NCBI GenBank assembly: GCA_030377865.1
Contig: JAUCGA010000059.1
Span: forward strand, 1-34,351
Direction of reading: 5' to 3'
Origin: Anaerolineales bacterium HSG25
GTDB lineage: Bacteria > Chloroflexota > Anaerolineae > 4572-78 > J111
Length of the DNA stretch: 34,351 bases
Shown here: positions 24,659 through 32,951 of the stretch, in pieces
Layout of the letters: every line of letters begins with the position of its first letter
Position numbering within the stretch: position 1 is the stretch's first letter
Program-made: the position numbers and the translations under genes
Notes under the pieces: generated by a model
What the model saw: the letters and a program-made list of their open reading frames with translations, nothing else
The model's database searches: none
What the model was told of the DNA's origin: nothing

Positions 24659-25858
24659 TTACTCAATAATTTTAGTAATAACACCCGCACCAACCGTACG
24701 ACCACCCTCACGAATAGCAAAACGGCTACCTACTTCTAGTGCAACAGGAACAATCAACTCTACATCCAAGTTCACATTGTCTCCCGGCATCACCATCTCT
24801 ACACCCTCAGGTAAATAAACCGCACCCGTCACATCCATCGTTCGAATGTAAAACTGCGGACGATAACCCTTAAAGAACGGCGTATGACGGCCTCCCTCTT
24901 CTTTTCTCAAGACATATACTTCGCTCTCGAATTTGGCGTGAGGAGTGATACTCTTCGGTTTGGCCAGTACTTGACCACGCTCTATGTCTTCTCGGTTCAC
25001 ACCTCGAAGCAGGACACCGATATTGTCACCAGCTACACCTTCATCTAGTAACTTTCGGAACATCTCTACTCCGGTACAAACCACTTTTCGGGTATCTTTC
25101 AAGCCAACAACTTCTATCTCTTCGTTGATCTTAACAATACCTCGCTCTACTCGACCCGTCGCTACCGTACCTCGACCTTTGATACTAAATACATCTTCTA
25201 CTGGCATCAAGAACGGTTTCTCGGTGTCTCGTTCTGGAGTTGGGATGTAATCATCAACCGCTTGCATCAACTCTAAAATTGATTGATAGGGGGCGGAACT
25301 CAGGTCATTATCACTATCTTCTAAAACTGCTAACGCACTGCCCCGCACAAACGGTATGTCATCACCGGGGAATTTGTAGTCGGTCAACAGTTCTTGCATC
25401 TCTAATTCAACAAGCTCTAACAACTCTTCATCATCCATCATGTCTACTTTGTTCAAAAAGACCACAATGGCTGGTACTTCTACCTGACGAGCTAACAGAA
25501 TGTGCTCACGAGTTTGAGGCATTGGACCATCTGGGGCTGATACAACCAAGATTGCACCATCCATCTGAGCCGCACCGGTAATCATGTTTTTGATGTAGTC
25601 AGCGTGACCGGGGCAGTCCACGTGAGCGTAGTGACGATTTTCTGTCTCATACTCTACGTGAGCAATTGAGATCGTAATCCCCCGAGCTTTTTCCTCAGGT
25701 GCTTTATCAATCTCATCAAATTTTGAAAAATCGGCTAACCCTTTCAAACTTAAGGTCTTAGTAATTGCCGCTGTGAGTGAAGTTTTGCCGTGATCCACGT
25801 GGCCTATTGTGCCGATGTTTACGTGGGGCTTATCCCGTACAAATTTTTCCTTTGCCAT
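24659..25858 (-). CDS. tuf: Elongation factor Tu
   Basis: The protein has 399 residues, full length. GTPase motifs are all intact: GHVDHGKTS (G1), KARGITI (G2), DCPGH (G3), NKVD (G4) and SAL (G5). Domains 2 and 3 follow, including [16 protein letters not shown] and the C-terminal [17 protein letters not shown]-Tu brings aminoacyl-tRNA to the ribosome. AAGGAG lies 14 bases upstream of the ATG, a wide spacing. It is downstream of tRNA-Tyr and heads the rpmG-secE-nusG-rplKAJL cluster. Confidence 0.99.
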   Translation of the reverse strand: MAKEKFVRDKPHVNIGTIGHVDHGKTSLTAAITKTLSLKGLADFSKFDEIDKAPEEKARGITISIAHVEYETENRHYAHVDCPGHADYIKNMITGAAQMDGAILVVSAPDGPMPQTREHILLARQVEVPAIVVFLNKVDMMDDEELLELVELEMQELLTDYKFPGDDIPFVRGSALAVLEDSDNDLSSAPYQSILELMQAVDDYIPTPERDTEKPFLMPVEDVFSIKGRGTVATGRVERGIVKINEEIEVVGLKDTRKVVCTGVEMFRKLLDEGVAGDNIGVLLRGVNREDIERGQVLAKPKSITPHAKFESEVYVLRKEEGGRHTPFFKGYRPQFYIRTMDVTGAVYLPEGVEMVMPGDNVNLDVELIVPVALEVGSRFAIREGGRTVGAGVITKIIE

Positions 25859-25933
25859 GGTTTCGTTTAATACTCCTTAACTTTTCGATGAACTTTTTTA
25901 CTGTTTATGAAAACATAAACTATGTTTCTGACA

Positions 25934-25970
25934 AACAGACAGTGAAAACAAGTTTCACTGTCTGTTTTTT
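25934..25970. terminator. Hairpin between tRNA-Tyr and tuf
   Basis: AACAGACAGTGAAA (25934-25947) pairs perfectly with TTTCACTGTCTGTT (25953-25966) around a five-base loop. The T6 tract follows on the plus strand; the minus strand, in which the genes run, has only TTTG. It could end stray plus-strand transcription, or partially attenuate or help process the tRNA-tuf transcript. Confidence 0.5.
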
Positions 25971-25974
25971 AGTA

Positions 25975-26056
25975 TGGAGGGTGACGGATTCGAACCGCCG
26001 AAGGCATAGCCAGCTGATTTACAGTCAGCCCCCTTTAGCCACTCGGGCAACCCTCC
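25975..26056 (-). tRNA. tRNA-Tyr (anticodon GTA)
   Basis: This 82-base type II tRNA has acceptor stem GGAGGGT/ACCCTCC. Its anticodon stem-loop GCTGACTGTAAATCAGC contains GTA, and it has a long variable arm. The T arm is CGGTTCGAATCCG and the discriminator is A. The 3' CCA is not encoded. It precedes tuf, as tRNA genes often do. Confidence 0.96.
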
Positions 26057-26064
26057 GTATCAAA

Positions 26065-26088
26065 TAAAAACACGACGTTTCCGCCGTG
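26065..26088 (-). terminator. Intrinsic terminator after the LysM-CAP pair
   Basis: On the minus strand CACGGCG pairs with CGTCGTG (one G-U) around a GAAA tetraloop, followed by TTTTTT. It lies 34 bases after the LysM-CAP stop codon and only nine bases before the 5' end of tRNA-Tyr. Confidence 0.75.
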
Positions 26089-26097
26089 CACACACAG

Positions 26098-26125
26098 AGT
26101 ATACTTATAAATAATAAATAGTCAA
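26098..26125 (-). promoter_or_regulatory. Putative promoter for tRNA-Tyr and tuf
   Basis: TTGACT (26125-26120) and TATACT (26103-26098) are 16 bp apart. The -35 overlaps the TGA of the upstream gene. The predicted start near 26091 is directly ahead of the terminator hairpin at 26065-26088, so the transcript would meet a terminator within its first 30 bases. Confidence 0.5.
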
Positions 26126-27720
26126 ATACCAATATGAAAGTATTTAACAGGCTTGATACCTAACTCTGAAAAATCCATGACGATGGTATACACGCCTCGA
26201 TATTCAACGATTCCAATACCCACATGACTATAGTGTCGGTGTAGCATGTTTTTTCGGTGCGGAGGACTATTCATTAGCCATTGAACCGCTACATCAACTG
26301 TTCGACTAGCCGATTGAGCGTTCCGTTGAATATTCTCACCAGCCCGAACATTAGCGGGAAAACCATTAGCAATAAGGCGTTGTCGTAAAGTTATCCCATC
26401 GGGGTTAACGTGAGCGAAAAAATCTCGTACTACCATATCTTGAGCATGCCCAATCGCCGCAATCGAGAGCCGATCATCAACAGTAAATAGACGCAACTGG
26501 TTAGCTCGCCGCTCAACGTTAAGAGCCTCTACTGCCTCAGTAGCTAACTCCGCAATTTGTGGCGGGGTCAAAATTGCCACCGATGATTTTGGTTTGCGTT
26601 TTTCGGGGGGAAAAACCACCGGAATCGCCACCAGTTCTCCAATTTCCAACTGATCAGGCTTTAGTTTGGGATTAGTGAATAGCACATCCCGAATACTAGA
26701 ACCATATTTAGAAACAATGCCGATTAAACTCTCGCCTGTTTGTATCTCATGAACCATTATCGGTACGCCCAAAGTTAGGCCGTCGGGAGGGGGAATAGTT
26801 AACGTCGTTCCGATTCGAAGTTGACGAGGATTGACGATTTGATTGGCCGCTAACAACATTTCAACCGAAATATTGTAGGCATTAGCGATGACCAGAGGCG
26901 ACTCTCCGGCTTGAACCACATGATACTGCGGGGTCGGTGATACAATTGGCTGAGGAGTTGGCTCCAAAGAAAAAATAACCGGAATTGTAATTAAGTGTCC
27001 ATACTTTAACTGCTTTGGCTTCATGGCCGGATTCGCATCAAGAATGTCCTCAACGCTTGACCTGTACCGAGCCGCAACACCTAACAACGTTTCGCCGGGT
27101 ACAAGTAAATGCTTATAAGTCAAACTCTTTACCGGATTTTCGGGAATGTATAGCTTTTGACCTAACCGAAGCTCATCAGCATGATCCAAATTGTTAACCA
27201 GTAAAATCGATACTGTTGTCACACCGTACTCAAGAGCAATCGAGGCCAATATCTCACCCGGTTTAACTCGATGAATCGGCAAATTAGGCGTGGGAGTTGG
27301 CGTAACAGTAGGCGTAGATGTAGGAATAGGTGTAGCAGTGGGAGTAGGTGTAGTTGTGGGAACCTGTAACTCGTCAAAACTAGCCGGTTGTGGGGCTTGT
27401 AATGGGGTAAAGCTGGTTGGATCAGGAACGCCCAGAAATTCATAATAGGTGGTGGTCACTTCAAGAAGGATTGGAGCAATTTCAGGTGTTGTCGTCTTGG
27501 CCTCAACAACTATCGTCGATACTGAAGTTGTCAGAGGTTGATCTGACGTTGCCTCTAGGTATACAGAAACCGTTTCAGATTGGTCGGAAATTTCATCCTG
27601 ATACGCGTCATGACCAGTTCTTTGCACCTCAAAAGCCACAAACAAAATTAGTACTAGTCCAACCGTCGATACCATCCACCATATATTATCTCGTAAATAG
27701 TTTAAGATTGACCTATCCAT
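26122..27720 (-). CDS. LysM-CAP domain protein, four LysM repeats
   Basis: About 532 residues from the ATG at 27720; a GTG one codon earlier directly follows the upstream stop codon. A membrane anchor (about 14-31, WWMVSTVGLVLILFVAFEV) is followed by a Thr/Ser-rich region and a TPTPTAT linker (about 122-146). Four LysM domains follow (about 149-194, 203-248, 266-310, 322-367, each starting near x-V-x-x-GE and ending IP). A C-terminal CAP/SCP domain (about 388-530) contains FAHVNPDG, GENIQRN and PPHRKNML. LysM binds peptidoglycan or other N-acetylglucosamine polymers. The role of bacterial CAP domains is poorly known. AGGTGA, inside the end of the upstream gene, probably couples translation of the pair. 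Confidence 0.9.
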   Translation of the reverse strand: MDRSILNYLRDNIWWMVSTVGLVLILFVAFEVQRTGHDAYQDEISDQSETVSVYLEATSDQPLTTSVSTIVVEAKTTTPEIAPILLEVTTTYYEFLGVPDPTSFTPLQAPQPASFDELQVPTTTPTPTATPIPTSTPTVTPTPTPNLPIHRVKPGEILASIALEYGVTTVSILLVNNLDHADELRLGQKLYIPENPVKSLTYKHLLVPGETLLGVAARYRSSVEDILDANPAMKPKQLKYGHLITIPVIFSLEPTPQPIVSPTPQYHVVQAGESPLVIANAYNISVEMLLAANQIVNPRQLRIGTTLTIPPPDGLTLGVPIMVHEIQTGESLIGIVSKYGSSIRDVLFTNPKLKPDQLEIGELVAIPVVFPPEKRKPKSSVAILTPPQIAELATEAVEALNVERRANQLRLFTVDDRLSIAAIGHAQDMVVRDFFAHVNPDGITLRQRLIANGFPANVRAGENIQRNAQSASRTVDVAVQWLMNSPPHRKNMLHRHYSHVGIGIVEYRGVYTIVMDFSELGIKPVKYFHIGI

Positions 27721-27723
27721 CAC

Positions 27724-29268
27724 TCAATCACCTGCAAACACCAAGACAAAGGTATAAAAATGGTGCTGATGAGAAACACCAACTCCAATGCGGGTATAGT
27801 TGGGATGCAAAATATTATGTCGATGAGGTGGATGCCCCATGAACCATGTCACCGAATGGTTGACCGTATTCGCTTCGGGCTGAACATTCCGTTCGATATT
27901 TTCACCGACCCATGTAAAGGTAAGAGCCTGATCTCGCACATAATCTCGTACTCGTCGTCCTTCAGGAGAAACATGGCTAAAATAGTCCCGTTTATCCATA
28001 TCCTGCGCCCGAGCCATAGCGATTTGGTTCAGTGATTCATCGGTCACATAAGACGCATAGCCATGTGCCTCTCGGTGGGCGTTCACAGCCATGATCATCT
28101 GCTGTTGCAAACCAACAATCCCCGGTGCAGGTGGATCAGGAATCAAGACGACAGGCTCGGCACTATAACCACTTGGCGCATAAGCTGTACTATCAAACCG
28201 AGGATTGGTTAAAGGAATAATAATCTGCTGGTCGAGAGAAAGATTAGTTGGATCAAGTTCGGGGTTACTTTCTAGAATATCGGCCACGGTTGAGCCATAG
28301 TTATCGGCTAAGACTAACAAGGTGTCCCCACTACGAATAACATGAAGGGCAGTCTGCGAACTAGAGGCAATCTCCGACAAGTCATCACCATACGGAATCA
28401 CCAACTCTTGCCCAACTTGTAATCCCGATGGATTCAGAATTTTATTGACCCACATAATCGCCTCCGAGGTGGTGTCATGTTTAAGGGCGATTGATAGCGG
28501 GCTGTCTCCTGCCTCTACAACATACACATGAGGTGTTGCCGTCGGAGTAGGTGATTCTTTAGGTGTAGGCGTTGATGTAGGCGGAACAGGCGTAGGTGTA
28601 ACAGTAATTGGAATGATTAACGCCTGCCCAATCTGGAGCAAAGTCGGATTGAAATCGTCATTGGCGGCTAACAAATCCTCAACTGCAATATCATACGAAG
28701 CCGCAATTGACAATGGCATCTCTCCCGAAACTACCACATGGGTCACAAACTCAGCAGAAGGTGTCTCGGTAGCGGTTTGAGTGGCTACAGGTAACTCTGT
28801 AGCGATTGCTACCAAGGTCTCTTCATTATTATCATCATCATCATCATCATTTGTCGGCATGGATTCAGTCGGTGGGGTAGTGGTCATCGGCTCAACAATA
28901 ATAACAGGCGGAGAAGTAGGGTCTGGCTGATTGGCTTCTGGTTCAGTTTCAAAATTTAAGGCCAAAGATGATGCGGAGGAAGCCTCAAGTAGATCAATCT
29001 GGTTGTTAGGCTGATTAGATTTAGCTGTTTTCGCCAATACCGGCGGCTCATCTGCTTGGGGGGCAAAAAACAGATACCCTACCCCTAAAATCAATATTAG
29101 CATCCAACCATACCACATATAACGTCGGGCTTGTGATTCTTTACGTGGTGGTAAAATGATGGCAGGTGGTTCTGGCCTTTTTGCGGGAGTGACAGATTGT
29201 GCCTCTCTGGAGGATGATGGTGGTGAGGAGAAGAGAGGATCAACCGAAGATTTTTTAGATTGTGGCAT
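27724..29268 (-). CDS. LysM-CAP domain protein, three LysM repeats
   Basis: The protein has 514 residues. A basic cytoplasmic head of about 50 residues precedes one membrane helix (about 51-69, MWYGWMLILILGVGYLFFA). An acidic linker contains NDDDDDDNN, encoded by an ATC/TCA microsatellite at about 28830-28851. Three LysM domains (about 177-222, 247-293, 310-355) are separated by Thr-Pro linkers. The CAP domain (about 388-514) has FSHVSPEG, GENIERN and PPHRHNIL, the same landmarks as its downstream neighbour. The two genes are paralogues from a tandem duplication with LysM gain or loss. The linker microsatellite could vary in length between strains. Confidence 0.9.
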   Translation of the reverse strand: MPQSKKSSVDPLFSSPPSSSREAQSVTPAKRPEPPAIILPPRKESQARRYMWYGWMLILILGVGYLFFAPQADEPPVLAKTAKSNQPNNQIDLLEASSASSLALNFETEPEANQPDPTSPPVIIVEPMTTTPPTESMPTNDDDDDDNNEETLVAIATELPVATQTATETPSAEFVTHVVVSGEMPLSIAASYDIAVEDLLAANDDFNPTLLQIGQALIIPITVTPTPVPPTSTPTPKESPTPTATPHVYVVEAGDSPLSIALKHDTTSEAIMWVNKILNPSGLQVGQELVIPYGDDLSEIASSSQTALHVIRSGDTLLVLADNYGSTVADILESNPELDPTNLSLDQQIIIPLTNPRFDSTAYAPSGYSAEPVVLIPDPPAPGIVGLQQQMIMAVNAHREAHGYASYVTDESLNQIAMARAQDMDKRDYFSHVSPEGRRVRDYVRDQALTFTWVGENIERNVQPEANTVNHSVTWFMGHPPHRHNILHPNYTRIGVGVSHQHHFYTFVLVFAGD

Positions 29269-29348
29269 AATTATAACCTTACTAGGAATCGGGATTAAAT
29301 AAGTTGCGCGCTCTCACATAAGAATGAATTCTTATGCTGACACGAGAA

Positions 29349-29520
29349 ACCTGCTTAGGTAACTCCAAGAAAATAAACCTCCCAAATGTCATGCCCGAAT
29401 GTTGTTATCGGGCATCCATTTGTATGCAGAATGTGGATTCCCGCTAAAAACATGCGGGAATGACATAGAGAATTTAATCAGTTTGGGAGATTTTAAAAGT
29501 TGGAACTGCCTTAAGCAGGT
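29349..29520. repeat. Family C element, copy 2
   Basis: Terminal inverted repeats of about 36 bp run from ACCTGCTTAGGTAACTCCAA on the left to the complement of ACCTGCTTAAGGCAGTTCCA on the right. Both have the CTCCCA inner end seen in copy 1. The enclosed sequence is a different palindrome set: GTCATGCCCGAATGTTG paired with CGGGCAT, and GGATTCCCGC paired with GCGGGAATGACAT. Confidence 0.78.
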
Positions 29521-29616
29521 TTTCCGTTTAAGACGCTGATTTCAATCAGCGGTCATAGGCACAGGTTAATTAATGCTCATTCCTATGGAGTGAGTCCTAG
29601 ATAAGTTGCGCTCTCC

Positions 29617-29648
29617 AGAGTGGTTCAATCTTAAGATTGAACCACTCT
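29617..29648. repeat. Perfect 32-bp palindrome
   Basis: AGAGTGGTTCAATCTT is followed directly by its reverse complement AAGATTGAACCACTCT, with no loop. No gene ends here and no T tract follows, so a terminator role is unlikely. Confidence 0.75.
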
Positions 29649-29830
29649 CATGACGAACTGCATCTTGTTGTGGGACATAAGTTATTCAAACAAACAATAT
29701 TGACAGCACAATTATAGCCGTCAATCCTTACACATGTCAAAAAGCAACATCATTCATAGGCATTTTGGCGTAGGCCAAGGAGCGTATACAATTTTATGTT
29801 TTCTATTGCAAAGAGTCACTATGACATTTG

Positions 29831-29859
29831 TTGACGAAACCGTCTATCACCAGTAAAAT
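29831..29859 (+). promoter_or_regulatory. Putative promoter ahead of the truncated frame and MFS gene
   Basis: TTGACG (29831-29836) and TAAAAT (29854-29859) are 17 bp apart. The predicted start near 29866 leads to the strong ribosome site at 29892-29897. Confidence 0.55.
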
Positions 29860-29903
29860 TACGCAACTTATTAGCTAAATTTAACAGTGTCAAGGAGCAA
29901 GCA

Positions 29904-29993
29904 ATGACCGCTACAATTCCTGATAATTTTAAGGCTCTTTGGGGCTTTCCGTGCAAATATCATGATTGTGTCATCATCTTCCCGCAAGTTTAA
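29904..29993 (+). pseudogene. Gene start interrupted by a family A element
   Basis: ATG at 29904 has AAGGAG six bases upstream and a promoter further up, a well-formed gene start. It reads MTATIPDNFK, then runs into the family A element and stops after 29 codons (TAA 29991-29993). The first ten codons are probably all that remains of a gene, or of the original N-terminus of the MFS gene. The product is unknown. Confidence 0.45.
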
Positions 29994-30071
29994 AACTTGC
30001 GGGAAGATTGCCCCATCAAAGTATCTAATTTAAGGTGTAGTTTTAAGTTGCACGGAATCTATCAGAGAACC
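29933..30071 (+). mobile_element. Family A MITE (ISL3-like ends), copy 3
   Basis: This 139-bp element has the same ends as copy 2 (GGCTCTTTGGGGCTTTCCGT; TTGCACGGAATCTATCAGAG then AACC) and the same CCCGCAAGTTTAAAACTTGC palindrome. The flanking octamers AATTTTAA and TTGATTCT do not match, unlike the other two copies. This implies recombination or a deletion next to the element. Confidence 0.85.
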
Positions 30072-30081
30072 TTGATTCTTT

Positions 30082-31275
30082 ATGAAACCAACCTCCTCAC
30101 AATTAACGTTCCAAATTGGGATTGCCACTTTGGGACGTTTTCTTATTAATATTGCTCGCCGAATGATATACCCTTTCGCTTCTGTTTTGAGTGTTGGATT
30201 AGGAGTACCTCTGTTTTATATCAGCTCATTAATCGCCATAAACCAAGCGACCGGCCTACTTAGTCCCTTGTTTGGCCCCTTAAGTGACCGCTGGGGCTAT
30301 CGCACCATGATGTTATTGGGATTAGCTATTTTAAGCTTTGGCATGGGATTTGTGGGAATTTTTCCGTTTTATGGGGTTTTAGTTGTTGCCATGTTCTTGG
30401 CTGGTTTGGGCAAAAGCATCTACGATCCAGCCCTACAGTCCTACATCGGCGAAAATGTGCCTTATGAACGCCGCGGCTTGGCCATTGGATTAGTGGAGTA
30501 TAGCTGGGCTGGTAGCACCTTAATTGGTTTGCCTTTAGTTGGGTTGTTGTTGGCTAACCCCAATTATGACTGGCAACTCTCCTTTTTGATTTTAAGTGGC
30601 TTGACCCTCGTACCCCTCGTTGGTTTAGCCCTAACAATAAAATCCGCGCATAGCCCCCCTCAACCAAACCAAAACCGAACCTCAGTCTGGCAATTATGGG
30701 CAATGTTGGCGAATCATAAACGTGCCCGCTCATTTTTGGGCTTTGGTTTTTTGACTGGTATGGCTAACGATATTTTGTTTGTAATTTATGCCCTATGGCT
30801 TAGTCAACAGTTTGATTTGGGGATCGCGGCAATTGCCTTAGCCACACCCGTTATTGGTCTAGCCGAGTTGATTGGCGAAACATTAACAGCCACCATCGCC
30901 GACCGGATTGGCCTATCACGAGCCTTACTGGGAGCGGGAATTCTGACCACAATCAGCTATGCTCTTTTGCCAGTTATCGGCCAAACCACCAACGGAGCTT
31001 TAATCGCCCTGTTTTTAGCGTTTGTCCTGTTTGAGTTTACCGTGGTTACCTCCTTCTCGGTGGCAACCGAACTATTCCCCACCGCAAGAGCGACTCTGCT
31101 GTCAGCTTATGTCGCCGCAGGAGGGGCGGGCCGAGTTATCGGCTCATTACTAGCGACACTACTCTGGAGTTGGGGACAGCAATCAAGCTGGAGTGGAATC
31201 ATCGTCAGCAGTGTGGTCATCACCCTGCTAAACGGGCTAGGAATTCTTTGCTTTTGGTGGGAACACAACGCGTGA
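30082..31275 (+). CDS. MFS transporter
   Basis: The protein has 397 residues and the usual 12-helix hydrophobic profile. The motif-A loop GPLSDRWGYR (Asp69, Arg70, Gly72, Arg74) lies between helices 2 and 3. A second, weaker copy, ATIADRIGLSR, lies between helices 8 and 9. The central hydrophilic loop is at about 186-210. The substrate cannot be predicted; drug or metabolite efflux is typical of such proteins. The ATG is only ten bases from a family A element, has no ribosome site, and has an in-frame TGA just upstream. The present start may therefore be a makeshift one created by the insertion. Confidence 0.88.
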   Translation: MKPTSSQLTFQIGIATLGRFLINIARRMIYPFASVLSVGLGVPLFYISSLIAINQATGLLSPLFGPLSDRWGYRTMMLLGLAILSFGMGFVGIFPFYGVLVVAMFLAGLGKSIYDPALQSYIGENVPYERRGLAIGLVEYSWAGSTLIGLPLVGLLLANPNYDWQLSFLILSGLTLVPLVGLALTIKSAHSPPQPNQNRTSVWQLWAMLANHKRARSFLGFGFLTGMANDILFVIYALWLSQQFDLGIAAIALATPVIGLAELIGETLTATIADRIGLSRALLGAGILTTISYALLPVIGQTTNGALIALFLAFVLFEFTVVTSFSVATELFPTARATLLSAYVAAGGAGRVIGSLLATLLWSWGQQSSWSGIIVSSVVITLLNGLGILCFWWEHNA

Positions 31276-31325
31276 TTTTAAGGTCAACTTACCTCAAAAA
31301 GTACCAATTACCTAGCCTACAACAA

Positions 31326-31353
31326 TTGCACAACCTCACGAACTGACTATAAT
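31326..31353 (+). promoter_or_regulatory. Promoter of the aminotransferase gene
   Basis: TTGCAC (31326-31331) and a perfect TATAAT (31348-31353) are 16 bp apart. AAGGAG lies at 31382-31387, ahead of the ATG at 31399. Confidence 0.65.
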
Positions 31354-31398
31354 CGTTTCAGTTATTATTGGATTACGCATCAAGGAGCCAAAATTAGG

Positions 31399-32646
31399 AT
31401 GTTACAACCATCAAATATTACCGTTGATGATTTGGGCGACGAGTTAGCTCAGGTTATTCCCGGCAAAGACCCCGAACTATCCGTGACCATAAAACGGATT
31501 CCTGTCTCTCAACTTGATTTAAGTAGCCGTATTATTCCTGTTTGCGAGCCGACATTAGGCGGACGCGAAGCAGAGTATCTTATGGATTGTGTCGAATCGA
31601 ACTGGATATCGTCAGCAGGTAAATATATCCCTCAATTTGAGCAACAATTCGCCGCCGAAGCAGGTGCTAAATATGGGATAGCATGCCTCAACGGTACCAT
31701 TGCCCTGCATCTTGCCTTAGCCGCGCTCGACCTTCAACCTGATGATGAGGTGATTCTGCCGACGTTCACCATGATTGCCACCATCAACGCCATTACTTAT
31801 GTAGGAGCCAAGCCGGTCTTAATCGACTCCGAGCCAGATACATGGAACATGGATGTCAATCAACTTGCTGACAAAATCACCCCACGTACCAAGGCGATTA
31901 TCCCCGTTCATACGTATGGTCATCCCGTAGATATGGATCCACTCATGGAGATTGCCAATCAGCATGGAATTTTAGTTTTTGAGGATGCCGCCGAAGCTCA
32001 CGGCGCGGAGTATAAGGGACGGCGCACAGGCAGTTTGGGACATGCTGGTGTATTCAGCTTCTACGCCAACAAAATCATCACCACTGGCGAGGGTGGCATG
32101 ATCACCACTAACGACGAAAAGCTGGCTCGACTGACCGAAAACCTGCGTGACCATGCCTTTTCTAGTGAGCGTCATTTTTGGCACAAATATGTCGGTTTTA
32201 ACTACCGTATGACCAACTTACAGGCCGCGGTCGGGCTGGCTCAAGTAGAACAGATGGACACCTTCATCAACAGCCGTCGCCGTAATGCCGCTCTATACAG
32301 TCGCCTTTTAAGCGAGATTCCCGGTATCATCACCCCACCAGAAACGGAACACGTTAAAAATGTATTTTGGATGTACTCGATTCTGGTCAACGATGAGTTT
32401 GGCATGACCCGCGATGGGCTACGCACCTTTTTAGCCAAACATGGTATCGAAACCCGCACCTTCTTTATCCCCATGCACTTGCAACCCATCTACTACAAAG
32501 CGTATAAAGGCCAACGCTACCCCGTATCAGAAATGTTATGTCAGCATGGCCTCTATCTCCCCTCAGCCTCATCGCTCAACGAACATCATATTCGGTATAT
32601 TGTCGATATGGTTCAACAGGCTCACCATGAAGCCTTAGAAAAATAA
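31399..32646 (+). CDS. DegT/DnrJ/EryC1/StrS aminotransferase, perosamine-synthase-like
   Basis: The protein has 415 residues. The PLP-dependent sugar aminotransferase core starts at about residue 44 (RIIPVCEPTLGGREAEYLMD) and includes NGTIALHLALAAL, PVHTYGHPVDMDPLMEIANQ, the PLP-lysine Lys225 in FYANKIITTGEGGM, and GFNYRMTNLQAAVGLAQVEQ. The strings are closest to GDP-perosamine synthase, which adds the amino group to a GDP-4-keto-6-deoxymannose intermediate; other NDP-4-keto-sugar substrates are possible. The first 43 residues are an extension not seen in typical members and of unknown role. The product would feed surface polysaccharide or glycoconjugate synthesis. No GDP-mannose dehydratase is in view. 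Confidence 0.87.
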   Translation: MLQPSNITVDDLGDELAQVIPGKDPELSVTIKRIPVSQLDLSSRIIPVCEPTLGGREAEYLMDCVESNWISSAGKYIPQFEQQFAAEAGAKYGIACLNGTIALHLALAALDLQPDDEVILPTFTMIATINAITYVGAKPVLIDSEPDTWNMDVNQLADKITPRTKAIIPVHTYGHPVDMDPLMEIANQHGILVFEDAAEAHGAEYKGRRTGSLGHAGVFSFYANKIITTGEGGMITTNDEKLARLTENLRDHAFSSERHFWHKYVGFNYRMTNLQAAVGLAQVEQMDTFINSRRRNAALYSRLLSEIPGIITPPETEHVKNVFWMYSILVNDEFGMTRDGLRTFLAKHGIETRTFFIPMHLQPIYYKAYKGQRYPVSEMLCQHGLYLPSASSLNEHHIRYIVDMVQQAHHEALEK

Positions 32647-32707
32647 AGGTTTTGAATATAATACAGCGTTAAATTAGTTTTGTGGGATTTTGCGGTTGTT
32701 GTAAAAA

Positions 32708-32773
32708 TTCCATCATCCTTGAAATTCTGCTCTAAATCAGCCATAAAAGAGCAGAATTTCAAGGATGATGGAA
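32708..32773. repeat. Perfect 26-bp inverted repeat after the aminotransferase gene
   Basis: TTCCATCATCCTTGAAATTC (plus TGCTCT) at 32708-32733 is matched exactly by AGAGCAGAATTTCAAGGATG (plus ATGGAA) at 32748-32773 around a 14-base loop. A run of A follows on the plus strand, so it is not a typical plus-strand terminator, though on the minus strand it would be preceded by U. It may be an element or a terminator. Confidence 0.7.
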
Positions 32774-32849
32774 TAAAAAATAATACAGGTTTTTCTCAAA
32801 CATCTCTGAGGAGCAGAGCACCTCGGAGGAGAACATATCCGCTAGTTTC

Positions 32850-32904
32850 GGAGTGCAATGGGTTCAGCCATTGCTTGTGGCAACGGCTAAAGCCATTACA
32901 CTCC
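32850..32904. repeat. Family D double hairpin, copy 3 (variant stem)
   Basis: The ends GGAGTG and ACACTCC are as in the other copies, but the half-sites are GCAATGGGTTCAGCCATTGC and GCAACGGCTAAAGCCATTAC. Each half again forms a small hairpin and the halves pair with each other, although the stem sequence differs from the AAAAGC type. It is not inside a family B element. The stretch 32790-32849 has a GAGGAGCAGAGCACCTCGGA repeat and no gene. Confidence 0.7.
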
Positions 32905-32951
32905 GTGCAAAATAAACTACCATTTATGCCTCACTGTAGTAGTAGGTTTCT

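Larger units (their letters stand above)
29298..29872. repeat. Palindrome-rich intergenic cluster
   Basis: This gene-free stretch holds AATAAGTTGCG at 29298-29308, ATAAGTTGCGCTCTC from 29601, and the inverted CGCAACTTATT at 29862-29872, which could be outer ends of a larger decayed element. Inside are a palindrome at 29317-29336 (CATAAGAATGAATTCTTATG), the family C copy, CGCTGATTTCAATCAGCG, and a perfect 32-bp palindrome at 29617-29648. Confidence 0.6.
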
